Shown: in pieces, positions 8,686-16,333 of the stretch
Layout of the letters: every line of letters begins with the position of its first letter
Numbering within the stretch: position 1 is the first letter of the stretch
NCBI GenBank assembly: GCA_016281815.1
Contig: JAEEJK010000069.1
Span: 1 to 64,000, forward strand
Direction of reading: 5' to 3'
Length of the DNA stretch: 64,000 nucleotides
DNA from: Prevotella sp.
GTDB lineage: Bacteria; Bacteroidota; Bacteroidia; Bacteroidales; Bacteroidaceae
Made by a program: the position numbers and the translations under genes
Notes under the pieces: model-generated
The model's input: only the letters and a program-made list of their open reading frames with translations
What the model was told of the DNA's origin: nothing
The model's database searches: none

Positions 8686-9183
8686 TCAGAAACTCAGTTT
8701 CAAGCCAATATTGAGCAATCCCACAGTTCCTATGGGGACGATGTCTGTAAACACACGAAACTGGCTTCCACCATATTCCAGACCCAAAAGCACTAGATTC
8801 GATGCTAATTTAACTCTATCTTCATCCTCTTCTCCAAATTCTACCGCAATTCCTGCACCAAATTTGGAATAGGCAGCAAAATGACGGGTGTTCAGCCAAC
8901 GGTAGCGAATAACAGGATTGACTGTGACATAGGTATAACGGTCATATCTATCTTCAATCATTTCAAATACACTCATCAGACCCAAGCCAACATGATTAGA
9001 CACATTATATATATATTGTCCGTGAATTTCTGGGAGGTGACGATATTCATCCCATGATTTGGTAATCATTGGACGCACGCCAAATCCCAATGAAATTTCA
9101 TTGCGAAAAAGCAAGGAGTCCTTTACTTGTGCATGACCACATAATGACACCGATAACATGATAATAAAAAAGAGTTGTTTCAT
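8686..9183 (-). CDS. Outer-membrane beta-barrel protein
   Basis: Predicted small outer-membrane protein of 165 residues. The signal peptide is KQLFFIIMLSVSLCGHAQ, with MKQLFF at 9183 chosen as the start because it follows the promoter at 9210-9240. The rest alternates polar and apolar residues as in transmembrane strands (YVTVNPVIRYRWLN, FAAYSKFGAGIAVEF, SNLVLLGLEYGG) and ends GLLNIGLKLSF with the terminal phenylalanine typical of barrels inserted by BamA. About eight strands fit the length. It has its own copy of the conserved upstream block, so it is a separate transcription unit. No functional motif is seen. Confidence 0.65.
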   Translation of the reverse strand: MKQLFFIIMLSVSLCGHAQVKDSLLFRNEISLGFGVRPMITKSWDEYRHLPEIHGQYIYNVSNHVGLGLMSVFEMIEDRYDRYTYVTVNPVIRYRWLNTRHFAAYSKFGAGIAVEFGEEDEDRVKLASNLVLLGLEYGGSQFRVFTDIVPIGTVGLLNIGLKLSF

Positions 9184-9209
9184 CGTTTTATTGTAAAGGT
9201 TTAACATCG

Positions 9210-9290
9210 CAAAATTTGTAGTCATTATATTAACTAGCAACCCCGTTTTTTCCCATTTGTGAACATTTGCACCGTTCCTGTGATCAAATG
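9210..9290 (-). promoter_or_regulatory. Promoter plus conserved 53-base upstream block (copy B)
   Basis: On the minus strand, TTG (9238-9240), 20 bases, AAATTTTG (9210-9217) stand before the barrel gene; the -7 box differs from consensus at its first base. The upstream block 9238-9290 aligns gap-free with copies A and C and is closest to C: both have GTGAACATTTGCACCGTT and CTGTGATCAAATG. Confidence 0.7.
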
Positions 9291-9315
9291 TACGAAAAAA
9301 ACTCTGTTCAAATTA

Positions 9316-11016
9316 TCAGAGGTAAGCCTGACCTCCGAAAATCGAGGCAATAATTGCTACACCGTCGGAGACAGTGATGGTACCGTCCTGGTTGAAATCG
9401 GCGGCAGCCTGTACAAACACAGCAGGTTTGTTCTCCAACAGCCAAGAGAAGATGCACATCGCATCAGCGACATTGACCTCTCCATCTTGGTTGACATCAC
9501 CAAGGATATAACCTGAAGCTGTCTCCTTCTCAATAATCTCTTTGAACTCTCTCCAATAATCAGCAGTTTGGTATGCAATTTTCGAGCCAGTGGGCACATA
9601 CAGCGTGGCATTTGCGCTATTGGTGAAAGTATCTTCATCGATAGCCACAGGAATGGAATTCTCTACGGTAACGAAGGTCAGGTTGGTACAGCCATTGAAT
9701 GCACTCCCCCCTATGCTCATCACGCTGTTGGGGATGGTGATGGAAGTCAAGCCAGAGCAAAGGGAGAAAGCAGATGTTCCTATGTCCGTCACACTGTTGG
9801 GGATGGTGACGTAGGTCAGGGCAGAGCAGCCAGCGAAAGCACAAAACCCTATACTCGTCACGCTGTTGGGGATGTCGATGGATGTCAGGCTGGAGCAGCC
9901 AGCGAAAGCAGATGACCCTATGCTTGTCACGCTGTTGGGGATGTCGATGGACGTCAGGCTGGAGCACTCTGAGAAGGCATCATCCCCTATGCTCGTCACG
10001 CTGTTGGGAATGATGGTGTTCTTGCAACCAGTAACAAGCTTGTTGGAAGCTGTCTCAATGATAGCATTACAATTGTTTCGGGAATCATATTTGGGATTGC
10101 TTGCATCCACTTTAATGGATGTAAGGCTGGGGCAACCCGAGAAAGCATACGGCCAAGCATTATCCCCTAAGCTGGTCACGCTGTTGCCGATGGTGACGGA
10201 TGTCAGGCTGAAGCAATTACTGAAAGCTGTTCCCCCTATGCTATTCACGCTGTTGGGGATGGTGATGGAGATCAGGTTAGAGCAAAAACAGAAAGCACTA
10301 AACCCTATGCTCGTCACGCTATTGGGAATGGTGACGGAGGTAAGACCGGAACCTCTAAAAGCATATGACCCAATTTTCGTCACGCTGCCAGGGATAATGG
10401 TGCTTTTGCAACCAGAAACAAGTGTATTGGAAGCTGTCTCAATGATAGCATTACAATTATTTCGGGAATCATATTTGGGATTGCTTGTGTCCACTTTAAT
10501 GGATTTTAGGCTGGGACAATACTCGAAAGCCGTATTATTTATGCTCGTCACGCTGTTGGGGATGGTAATAGATGTCAGGCTAGAGCAATTTCTGAAAGCA
10601 TAAGCCCCTATGCTCGTCACACTGTTGGGGATGGTAATGGATTTCAGGCTGGAGCAAGAACCGAAAGCCCTATACTTTATGCTCGTAACGCTGTTGGGAA
10701 TGGTGACGGAGGTCAGGCTGGAGCAGTTACAGAAAGCATCTTCCCCTATGCTCGTCACTTTATAGTTATAATAGTTGTGGTAAACCGTTGATGGAATGGA
10801 TATGTCCCCTGTATATGACCCGCGAGTCACTTCCGCAGTCTTCGCCGAATTGTCCAGATTGTAATAAATCCCATTGATTTGGGTTACCTGTGCCATACCC
10901 ACTATCGGTGTCATCAGCAGGATGAGAAGCAGCACAACTACACAAGGCTGTTTGCTACACACCCATCCTTTGACAGGCCTCTGTATCTCTGTGTCTCTGT
11001 GTTGAAAAATCATCAT
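9316..11016 (-). CDS. BspA-like leucine-rich-repeat surface protein with C-terminal dockerin
   Basis: Secreted protein of 566 residues. After a signal peptide (VVLLLILLMTPIVGMAQ), residues about 60-470 are tandem 23-residue BspA/LRR_5 repeats built on SLTSITIPNSVTSIGxxAFxxC. Such repeats mediate adhesion to host proteins or other bacteria in oral and gut Bacteroidales. At about 501-560 a dockerin-like pair follows: GDVNQDGEVNVADAMCIFSW and ADFNQDGTITVSDGVAIIAS, and the protein stops right after GGQAYL. An internal duplication repeats SNPKYDSRNNCNAIIETASN about 125 residues apart. No copy of the conserved promoter block was found upstream. The start at 11016 (ATGATG) is the only one giving a full signal peptide, although its N-region is long. 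Confidence 0.85.
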   Translation of the reverse strand: MMIFQHRDTEIQRPVKGWVCSKQPCVVVLLLILLMTPIVGMAQVTQINGIYYNLDNSAKTAEVTRGSYTGDISIPSTVYHNYYNYKVTSIGEDAFCNCSSLTSVTIPNSVTSIKYRAFGSCSSLKSITIPNSVTSIGAYAFRNCSSLTSITIPNSVTSINNTAFEYCPSLKSIKVDTSNPKYDSRNNCNAIIETASNTLVSGCKSTIIPGSVTKIGSYAFRGSGLTSVTIPNSVTSIGFSAFCFCSNLISITIPNSVNSIGGTAFSNCFSLTSVTIGNSVTSLGDNAWPYAFSGCPSLTSIKVDASNPKYDSRNNCNAIIETASNKLVTGCKNTIIPNSVTSIGDDAFSECSSLTSIDIPNSVTSIGSSAFAGCSSLTSIDIPNSVTSIGFCAFAGCSALTYVTIPNSVTDIGTSAFSLCSGLTSITIPNSVMSIGGSAFNGCTNLTFVTVENSIPVAIDEDTFTNSANATLYVPTGSKIAYQTADYWREFKEIIEKETASGYILGDVNQDGEVNVADAMCIFSWLLENKPAVFVQAAADFNQDGTITVSDGVAIIASIFGGQAYL

Positions 11017-11184
11017 ATCAACATATTATTAGGGTATTATTCAAAAGATTCATGGAAGAGTGAAAAGTCGCTGGGGACATCCGTCTTCTGACGGGGAATG
11101 TCTTGGGCGGATGCCCCAGCTTCTATTCACACTAAAATAAAAAGAGATTTGGTGACCTTCATATTCAGTAAGTTATATTCCGGT

Positions 11185-14100
11185 TCATTTTATCACCACC
11201 TTCTTGCCGTTGCGGATATAGATGCCGCGATGCGGGTTGTCGGTGCGGATGCCCTGGAGGTTATAGTACTCCCCGTCGGCAGTGCCGTCACCCGTTGTCA
11301 ACTCAGGGATTCCCAGTACGGACGGGTCTTCCAAGTAGGCATATCCCTCACTGTCGGCTCCGATGCCCCACTCAGAGGTGAAGAACTTGACGATGTGCCA
11401 GGCATCGCTCTCCGTGAAGGAATAACCGAACGGTGCGATGAAGCGGAAGCCTTTGGTGCGCAATGCAGTTGGGATATATACATGCAAGGTGGAGGTGAGC
11501 GCCGCCGTGATATAGACATTGAGTGTGGAGGTGATGCGCAGCACCACGCCGTCGAGCCAACCGCCGCAGAGATAGATGCGTCCTGAGCCTGTGGCACGGA
11601 TGGCAGCACCGGGGATGTAAGAGTCGGTAGCGGTGAGGTTGCTGTCAGTCCAGCCGATGATGTGCGAGCCCAGACCGATGTAAAGGACACCTTCCACATC
11701 GAAGATATGGCGCATAACCACATTGCCTCCCACGAGATAGTAGTAACGCTGTGACCAGTCGATGGTCACGTCCTCAAGGCGCACCCAACTGCCACTCGGG
11801 ATACGGAACACATATTCGTATGACCAGGAAGTCGAGGTGATGAACCGGCCGTTTCTGATAACCACATGTGAGCCTTCGGGCCATTCTATGGGTTGGGTGA
11901 TGATGATCTCACGGCCACCGAGGTCGAGCACCTGCGGATTGGACTCCGAACTGGCTGCCTCACTGTCCTTGTAGATCTTGAGCCAGTTGATGTAGTACAC
12001 GAGGTCCTCTTCGTCCCACACCTCTCCGTCACGCGGTTCGATGGTGTTGTCCTCCACGGTGTAATGCCAGTACCAGCGGTGGTTGGGCAGCGTCCAGTTG
12101 ATATACCTGAAGTGGTCGGTGGTCAGTGTGAAACCTTCGCTGCGGAACAGCGGGTAGCGCGGTGTGGGGAGTCCGTCGATGAAGACGATGTTGAACTTGT
12201 ATATCAACTGATAGAGCAGGTGGATGGTGACCGACGGGCGCAGCAGGATGGGCACTGTGGACGTGTAGTCATAGTCGCCCCTGATGTAGAAGTCGTCGTG
12301 GGCCTCGATGAAGTAGTCGCGCACATGGCCGAAGCCGAAGCGTCCGCCGTCAATGCGAAGGGTGGCTCCCTGAGCATGGTAGATGAGTCGGCTGCACCAG
12401 CCCCTGATATAACCGCCGATGAAGCGGAAGATACCCCTGTTGATGAAGAGGGTCTCTTTGAAGTTGCTCTCTGTGTTCTCGATGTAACCGCCGCTCATTT
12501 CGTATTCGCCTTGGTTGTCTACATGGTTGACAGTGCCGTCATGGTGAATGACCTTGCCCTCGTTCTGGATGGAGCCGAGGTTTCCGTCCTCTATCTCCAG
12601 CGTACCTATATTCAAGATTTTACCAGACTTGTCGCTGTCGCCTCTCCAGATGACACGTCCCGTGGGACCTACCTTGATGAACCATTGCCAGTTCTCAATG
12701 AGCACCTTCACCTTGATGGTTATCTCGAGAATACCCTCGACGTAGATGACGTGGTGGCCTCCGATGAGGTCCTTCAATGTCATATTGTCAATCACCACAT
12801 GGCTTCCCTTGGTGATGTGGATGGGGTGGTCGTTCTCTGTCCTGCCGCCATTTGGCGATGGGATGGGCAACGGATTAGGACCGAAGACGTAGATGATATA
12901 GGGTACTGACGGGAAGACGATGGGAGTAGAGCCGGTGCATGTCACGCAGGGTTTTGGAGCAGGATAGTAAAGGGTGTCTCTCACCGCCTGTGTCTCCTCA
13001 GTGTTTTTGTTATCATTCTCCTCTGCTAAGAGGTTGAGCATGGCTTGCAGTTCGTCGAGTTCACTCTCCTCGATGGTCCATGCGTATGCCTTTGCTGAGG
13101 TGTTCACGGGCGCGTTGACTTTCCCTCCCCCGTATGCGAGATAGGATGAGTTGTCTGTCTGCCGAAAGGTGTAATTGCCGTCACCGAGGCTGACGCCCTC
13201 CCACAAGGCTGCTTTCTCTGCTGTTCCCGCAGTGAGTCCCGCCGTGGACGGTGTCATGTACTCTCCGCTGAAATTGACGAGGCGGAAGGTATTCCCGTTC
13301 ACCTGTTCGAAGCGCATCATGCCGGCGGAGGTGAGCACAAAGCCGCGGTTGGACTTGTAGCCTACCTGGATATCCTCCTTGATGCCGGTGGGGCGGATGG
13401 AGTAATAAAGGTCCGGATCGGGGAAGCGGACGGCAAGTTGGTCATACTGGCTCTTCAGTTCGCTGATGAGGGCCTCGACGGCGGCGGTGCGCGCGCTCAC
13501 GTTCTTGTAGCCGTCGGCCATCCCGAAGTATTTCTTGTAGAAGTCGATGGCTGTCTGCACGGTGGTGATGGCATTCTGCGCCACGAGTGTGTTGTAAACG
13601 TTGGCGAGCGAGTCGACGCTGGCGCCATAGGTGCTGATTCGGGTCTTTGCCGTGCTGAGGGCTGCGGAGAACGACTCGGTGAGTATCCGCTCAAAATAGT
13701 ACTTGCCTGTGGTGGATGCCATTTTTAGCCGTTGTGCCTCTAATTCGGCGCATCCCTCGCTCAGGGCGGTGATGTCTTTTCCCGTGCCGGTGAGCCGTGC
13801 CAGGAGGTCCTTGGCGGCCATGGATTTGACGGTCTCGTCCAACTGTGCCAGTCCGACGGTCATGCGGGTGGCGAAATCCTTTACGTCGTTGCTGAGGGCG
13901 GCGATGTCCGCGCTGCTGCTTACAGACGATGTCTCATAAAGGTATACGTAGCGTGCCTCAAGGTCAGACAGTTCGGTGCCATACTTGCGGAGTGCGGTCA
14001 TCACGGTGTTGTAGTCTGAGGATGGCAGGCAGCCGTCGAGTTGTTTGTAGAGTGCCTCGCGGGCATCATACTCCTGGCGGAGTTTGTCCAGCAGCGAGGA

Positions 14101-14589
14101 GATGTCGGCGAGTGTCGCGCCGCCCTGTCCGGAGGTGACGATGATGTTGAACCTCATCGCTCCTATGGTAACTGCCCTACCGCTTTGGTCGGTGAGTTCA
14201 GCATAGGTGATGATCACGGGATAGGTGCCTGCTGCGAGTGTGGAGGAGGCGCTGATGGTGAACCGCAGCAGTTCGCCCTTGCCGGTGACCATGGCACGGT
14301 GCTGCACGTCATAGCCGAGGAAGCGCCAGGCACCGGTGCTCAGTTTGGCATGCTCCACGGTGTAATTGGCGGCGGAACTGCTAGCGGAGCAGCCGGCAAC
14401 GTCGAAGCCGGCCCCAAGCGGTGTCTCAATCTGAAATCCGTAGTAGTCGCTGTTGAGGTCGCAGCCTACCACTACTTCGGCCTGACCGCCTACAGGCACG
14501 GTCACGTCGCCCACCGAGATGGTGCTGGCAGAGGCTCCTGTCAGCATCGCGATGAGCATGAATAGGGTAAAATACAATCTTTGTCTCAT
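11185..14589 (-). CDS. Large secreted protein with cohesin-like N-terminus and sorting tail
   Basis: Secreted protein of 1134 residues. Signal peptide (about 1-22) is followed at about 23-151 by a beta domain starting TISVGDVTVPVGGQAEVVV and ending GTYPVIITYAELTDQSGRAV, with a central GKGELLRFTISA; this is the layout of cohesin modules. Next come a helical, coiled-coil-like region (about 155-400), a beta-trefoil-like part with FVLTSAGMMRFEQVNGNTFR, and a long stretch rich in short strands and IxxGGxIxG turns that suggests a parallel beta-helix. It ends in YYNLQGIRT..RGIYIRNGKKVVIK, a Prevotella-type sorting tail. If the N-terminus is a cohesin, the three dockerin proteins of this locus are natural partners. 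The cohesin call rests on pattern, not on a search. Confidence 0.65.
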   Translation of the reverse strand: MRQRLYFTLFMLIAMLTGASASTISVGDVTVPVGGQAEVVVGCDLNSDYYGFQIETPLGAGFDVAGCSASSSAANYTVEHAKLSTGAWRFLGYDVQHRAMVTGKGELLRFTISASSTLAAGTYPVIITYAELTDQSGRAVTIGAMRFNIIVTSGQGGATLADISSLLDKLRQEYDAREALYKQLDGCLPSSDYNTVMTALRKYGTELSDLEARYVYLYETSSVSSSADIAALSNDVKDFATRMTVGLAQLDETVKSMAAKDLLARLTGTGKDITALSEGCAELEAQRLKMASTTGKYYFERILTESFSAALSTAKTRISTYGASVDSLANVYNTLVAQNAITTVQTAIDFYKKYFGMADGYKNVSARTAAVEALISELKSQYDQLAVRFPDPDLYYSIRPTGIKEDIQVGYKSNRGFVLTSAGMMRFEQVNGNTFRLVNFSGEYMTPSTAGLTAGTAEKAALWEGVSLGDGNYTFRQTDNSSYLAYGGGKVNAPVNTSAKAYAWTIEESELDELQAMLNLLAEENDNKNTEETQAVRDTLYYPAPKPCVTCTGSTPIVFPSVPYIIYVFGPNPLPIPSPNGGRTENDHPIHITKGSHVVIDNMTLKDLIGGHHVIYVEGILEITIKVKVLIENWQWFIKVGPTGRVIWRGDSDKSGKILNIGTLEIEDGNLGSIQNEGKVIHHDGTVNHVDNQGEYEMSGGYIENTESNFKETLFINRGIFRFIGGYIRGWCSRLIYHAQGATLRIDGGRFGFGHVRDYFIEAHDDFYIRGDYDYTSTVPILLRPSVTIHLLYQLIYKFNIVFIDGLPTPRYPLFRSEGFTLTTDHFRYINWTLPNHRWYWHYTVEDNTIEPRDGEVWDEEDLVYYINWLKIYKDSEAASSESNPQVLDLGGREIIITQPIEWPEGSHVVIRNGRFITSTSWSYEYVFRIPSGSWVRLEDVTIDWSQRYYYLVGGNVVMRHIFDVEGVLYIGLGSHIIGWTDSNLTATDSYIPGAAIRATGSGRIYLCGGWLDGVVLRITSTLNVYITAALTSTLHVYIPTALRTKGFRFIAPFGYSFTESDAWHIVKFFTSEWGIGADSEGYAYLEDPSVLGIPELTTGDGTADGEYYNLQGIRTDNPHRGIYIRNGKKVVIK

Positions 14590-14628
14590 GGGTGTATGAT
14601 ATTAAATTTTGTTTTTTTATTTATGGTA

Positions 14629-14706
14629 GGATGGCAAATCCGGGAAAAAGGGGTGTTGTTACGGATTACAAATCCTGATATTAGGGGCGGTCGGATTGCA
14701 AATCCG
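14629..14706. repeat. Three short palindromic intergenic repeats
   Basis: Three copies of a 14-16 base near-palindrome lie in this gap: GGATGGCAAATCCGG (from 14629), CGGATTACAAATCC (from 14662) and CGGATTGCAAATCCG (14692-14706). Each can fold as CGGATT-loop-AATCCG. They stand between two minus-strand surface genes and could be REP-like elements or mRNA-stabilising hairpins. Confidence 0.55.
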
Positions 14707-14737
14707 CCCGAACTAGGGACAAGGGGCAAGGATGCAC

Positions 14738-16111
14738 CTATCTGGAGACGGGGCGAACTGGTAAACCATTACAACGGATAGTTATACCATCCATGTAATA
14801 GTCGAACACGCGGTAGTATAGTTTGCTAGCGGAGTTAGAATGCGTAGAATCTTGGGTGGACGACCAGTAGAAACCATCGGTGCCAGTGTAATCAACGATA
14901 AAAGGATCTTCGTCTAGATTTTGATAAAAACGTTCGAAGGCCGGAGGTAAGAAGATGCTACCTCCATTAGATCCTATGAGCAACATCCCTGAAACGTTGT
15001 TTTGAGTTGTCCATGTTAAAGTGCAATTGTTCATTAATTCCAATTGTTGGTCCTTAGACGGCATCACCCAAGAGCCGCCCCATTTCACATGAGCCACATC
15101 ATACTGTGTGCCAGCGATGTCGCCACCGAGGTCCACATAACTTCCATTTTGATAATACTTGTAAGTTTCCTCACTATACACATCCTTCTCCTCCGTCTCT
15201 CCCCAGGCATAATATCCGCCATATTCCTCTGGCTTGTTTGCCCCCACGTTGCAGCAGGCCCATTTGGTGCCAGAGGGCAGTCCGAGGTCAATCATGTGGG
15301 GATGATGGGAGTCGGGGCAGGAGAGGTAGGCCTGCGGCTTGTCGAGGAGGGAGGCGATGATGGCCACGCCGTCGGAGACGGTGATGGCGGCATCCTGGTT
15401 GTAGTCGGCGACGGACTCTACAAACACGCTCGGCTTGTGTTCCAACAACCAAGAGAAAATGCTCAGCGCATCGGAGATGTCGACCGTGCCGTCGTTGTTC
15501 ACATCACCGAGCAGGGCGTTGTCAACCACCGTTCCGCCGTTGTTGTTTTGGACAGTTCCCTTTCTCGTTCCCGACACATAGACATAGGTGTCGTTTTTTG
15601 AGTCGAGGCGTATGGCCACGCAGTTGCCGTCATCGGGGGCAATGACATCGCCACACTGATAGAAGATGCTGCCCCCGCAAATGTTGACAGCAGCGAGGCA
15701 TGAGCCACAAGACAGCGAACCGGCATCGATGGTGGCCGTCTCGCCGAGCACTACGGTGGCTCCCTCCGTGATGTTGAGCAAATAGGAACCGCTGAAGTTG
15801 CTTGCCGCACCGATGGTGCCGTTGACGAACTTGACGTCCGACTTGACGGTCACGGTTCTTGTGCTCTTGGTGTAAGACGTAAGTTTGGAGAGGTCAATCT
15901 CCTGCAGGTCAGTGGGCACGGTAGTGGCATCCACCCTCCTCATGCCCTTGGCTTTCTTCTTCCCGGCATCACGAGCGGCATACTCGTTGAGCAGCCGCTG
16001 TAGTTCGTCCACCTCCTGTGCCATGGTCCTTGCGGGAAGGGCAAGCAGCAGGCACATCAGGACGAGGATGCCATTCAGACTGAATAATTCCGTAGTAATT
16101 TGACTTTTCAT
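14738..16111 (-). CDS. Secreted dockerin protein with Fib_succ_major-type domain
   Basis: Secreted protein of 457 residues. The start is placed at 16111 (MKSQITTELFSL..), because the promoter at 16153-16183 rules out the two upstream in-frame ATGs. After the signal peptide come a small beta region (about 70-195) with TVTVKSDVKFVNGTIGA, a dockerin-like pair at about 200-262 (GDVNNDGTVDISDALSIFSW, ADYNQDAAITVSDGVAIIAS), then the junction DKPQAYLSCPDSHHP and a Fibrobacter-succinogenes-major-paralogous-type domain (about 270-457) with GLPSGTKWACCNVGA, GGSWVMPSKDQ and FYWSSTQ. Such domains are common on Bacteroidales surface proteins, role unknown. The dockerin resembles that of 9316-11016 most closely. 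The first calcium loop of the second repeat has QDAA instead of QDGT, so binding may be weaker. Confidence 0.8.
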   Translation of the reverse strand: MKSQITTELFSLNGILVLMCLLLALPARTMAQEVDELQRLLNEYAARDAGKKKAKGMRRVDATTVPTDLQEIDLSKLTSYTKSTRTVTVKSDVKFVNGTIGAASNFSGSYLLNITEGATVVLGETATIDAGSLSCGSCLAAVNICGGSIFYQCGDVIAPDDGNCVAIRLDSKNDTYVYVSGTRKGTVQNNNGGTVVDNALLGDVNNDGTVDISDALSIFSWLLEHKPSVFVESVADYNQDAAITVSDGVAIIASLLDKPQAYLSCPDSHHPHMIDLGLPSGTKWACCNVGANKPEEYGGYYAWGETEEKDVYSEETYKYYQNGSYVDLGGDIAGTQYDVAHVKWGGSWVMPSKDQQLELMNNCTLTWTTQNNVSGMLLIGSNGGSIFLPPAFERFYQNLDEDPFIVDYTGTDGFYWSSTQDSTHSNSASKLYYRVFDYYMDGITIRCNGLPVRPVSR

Positions 16112-16152
16112 AACGTATGTGAGTTGGTTGTGATCAGATTCTTTTGACATGG

Positions 16153-16233
16153 CAAAATTACCCTTATTTGTTGTCATTTGCAACCCCGTTTTTCCCATTT
16201 TGTGAACATTTGCACCGTTTCTGTGATCAAATG
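16153..16233 (-). promoter_or_regulatory. Promoter plus conserved 53-base upstream block (copy C)
   Basis: On the minus strand, TTG (16181-16183), 20 bases, TAATTTTG (16153-16160). The upstream block 16181-16233 is gap-free with copies A and B, and similarity to A continues to about 16260 (CGTGATTATT, A-run). Within it CATTTGCA is followed by CCGTTT twice, about 29 bases apart. The block lies in the intergenic region shared with the histidine kinase gene. Confidence 0.75.
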
Positions 16234-16286
16234 ACCGAAAATCGTGATTATTTGAAAAAAAACGGTCTGATATCCGATGATTTTTG

Positions 16287-16294
16287 TAACTTTG
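16287..16294 (+). promoter_or_regulatory. Likely -7 box of the histidine kinase gene
   Basis: TAACTTTG matches the Bacteroidetes -7 element 40 bases before the kinase ATG. No well-placed TTG box was found upstream, which would fit a promoter that needs an activator; copy C of the conserved block ends about 25-50 bases upstream. Confidence 0.5.
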
Positions 16295-16333
16295 TCTTCA
16301 TTAATGACTTAAAATATCAATATCTGAATCCCC

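Noticed and set aside
9866..10603. Repetitive 245-residue plus-strand open frame (VTLLGMxxDVRLEQ units)
   Set aside because: Its repeats are the antisense image of the BspA-type LRR units.
9316..11016. Regular 69-base repeats that could be taken for a CRISPR array
   Set aside because: They are coding LRR repeats in one open frame, with no constant short repeats separated by unique spacers.
11081..11094. Small hairpin CCGTC-TTCT-GACGG upstream of the LRR gene
   Set aside because: Only five base pairs and no T-run; too weak to call a terminator or regulator.
11893..12909. 338-residue plus-strand open frame inside the cohesin-like gene
   Set aside because: Antisense shadow; no signal peptide or domain and the minus-strand gene is continuous.
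16181..16233. Classic LytTR binding repeats in the conserved block
   Set aside because: The direct repeats seen are about 29 bases apart rather than 21-22, and copies A and B keep only part of them; no motif claim is made.
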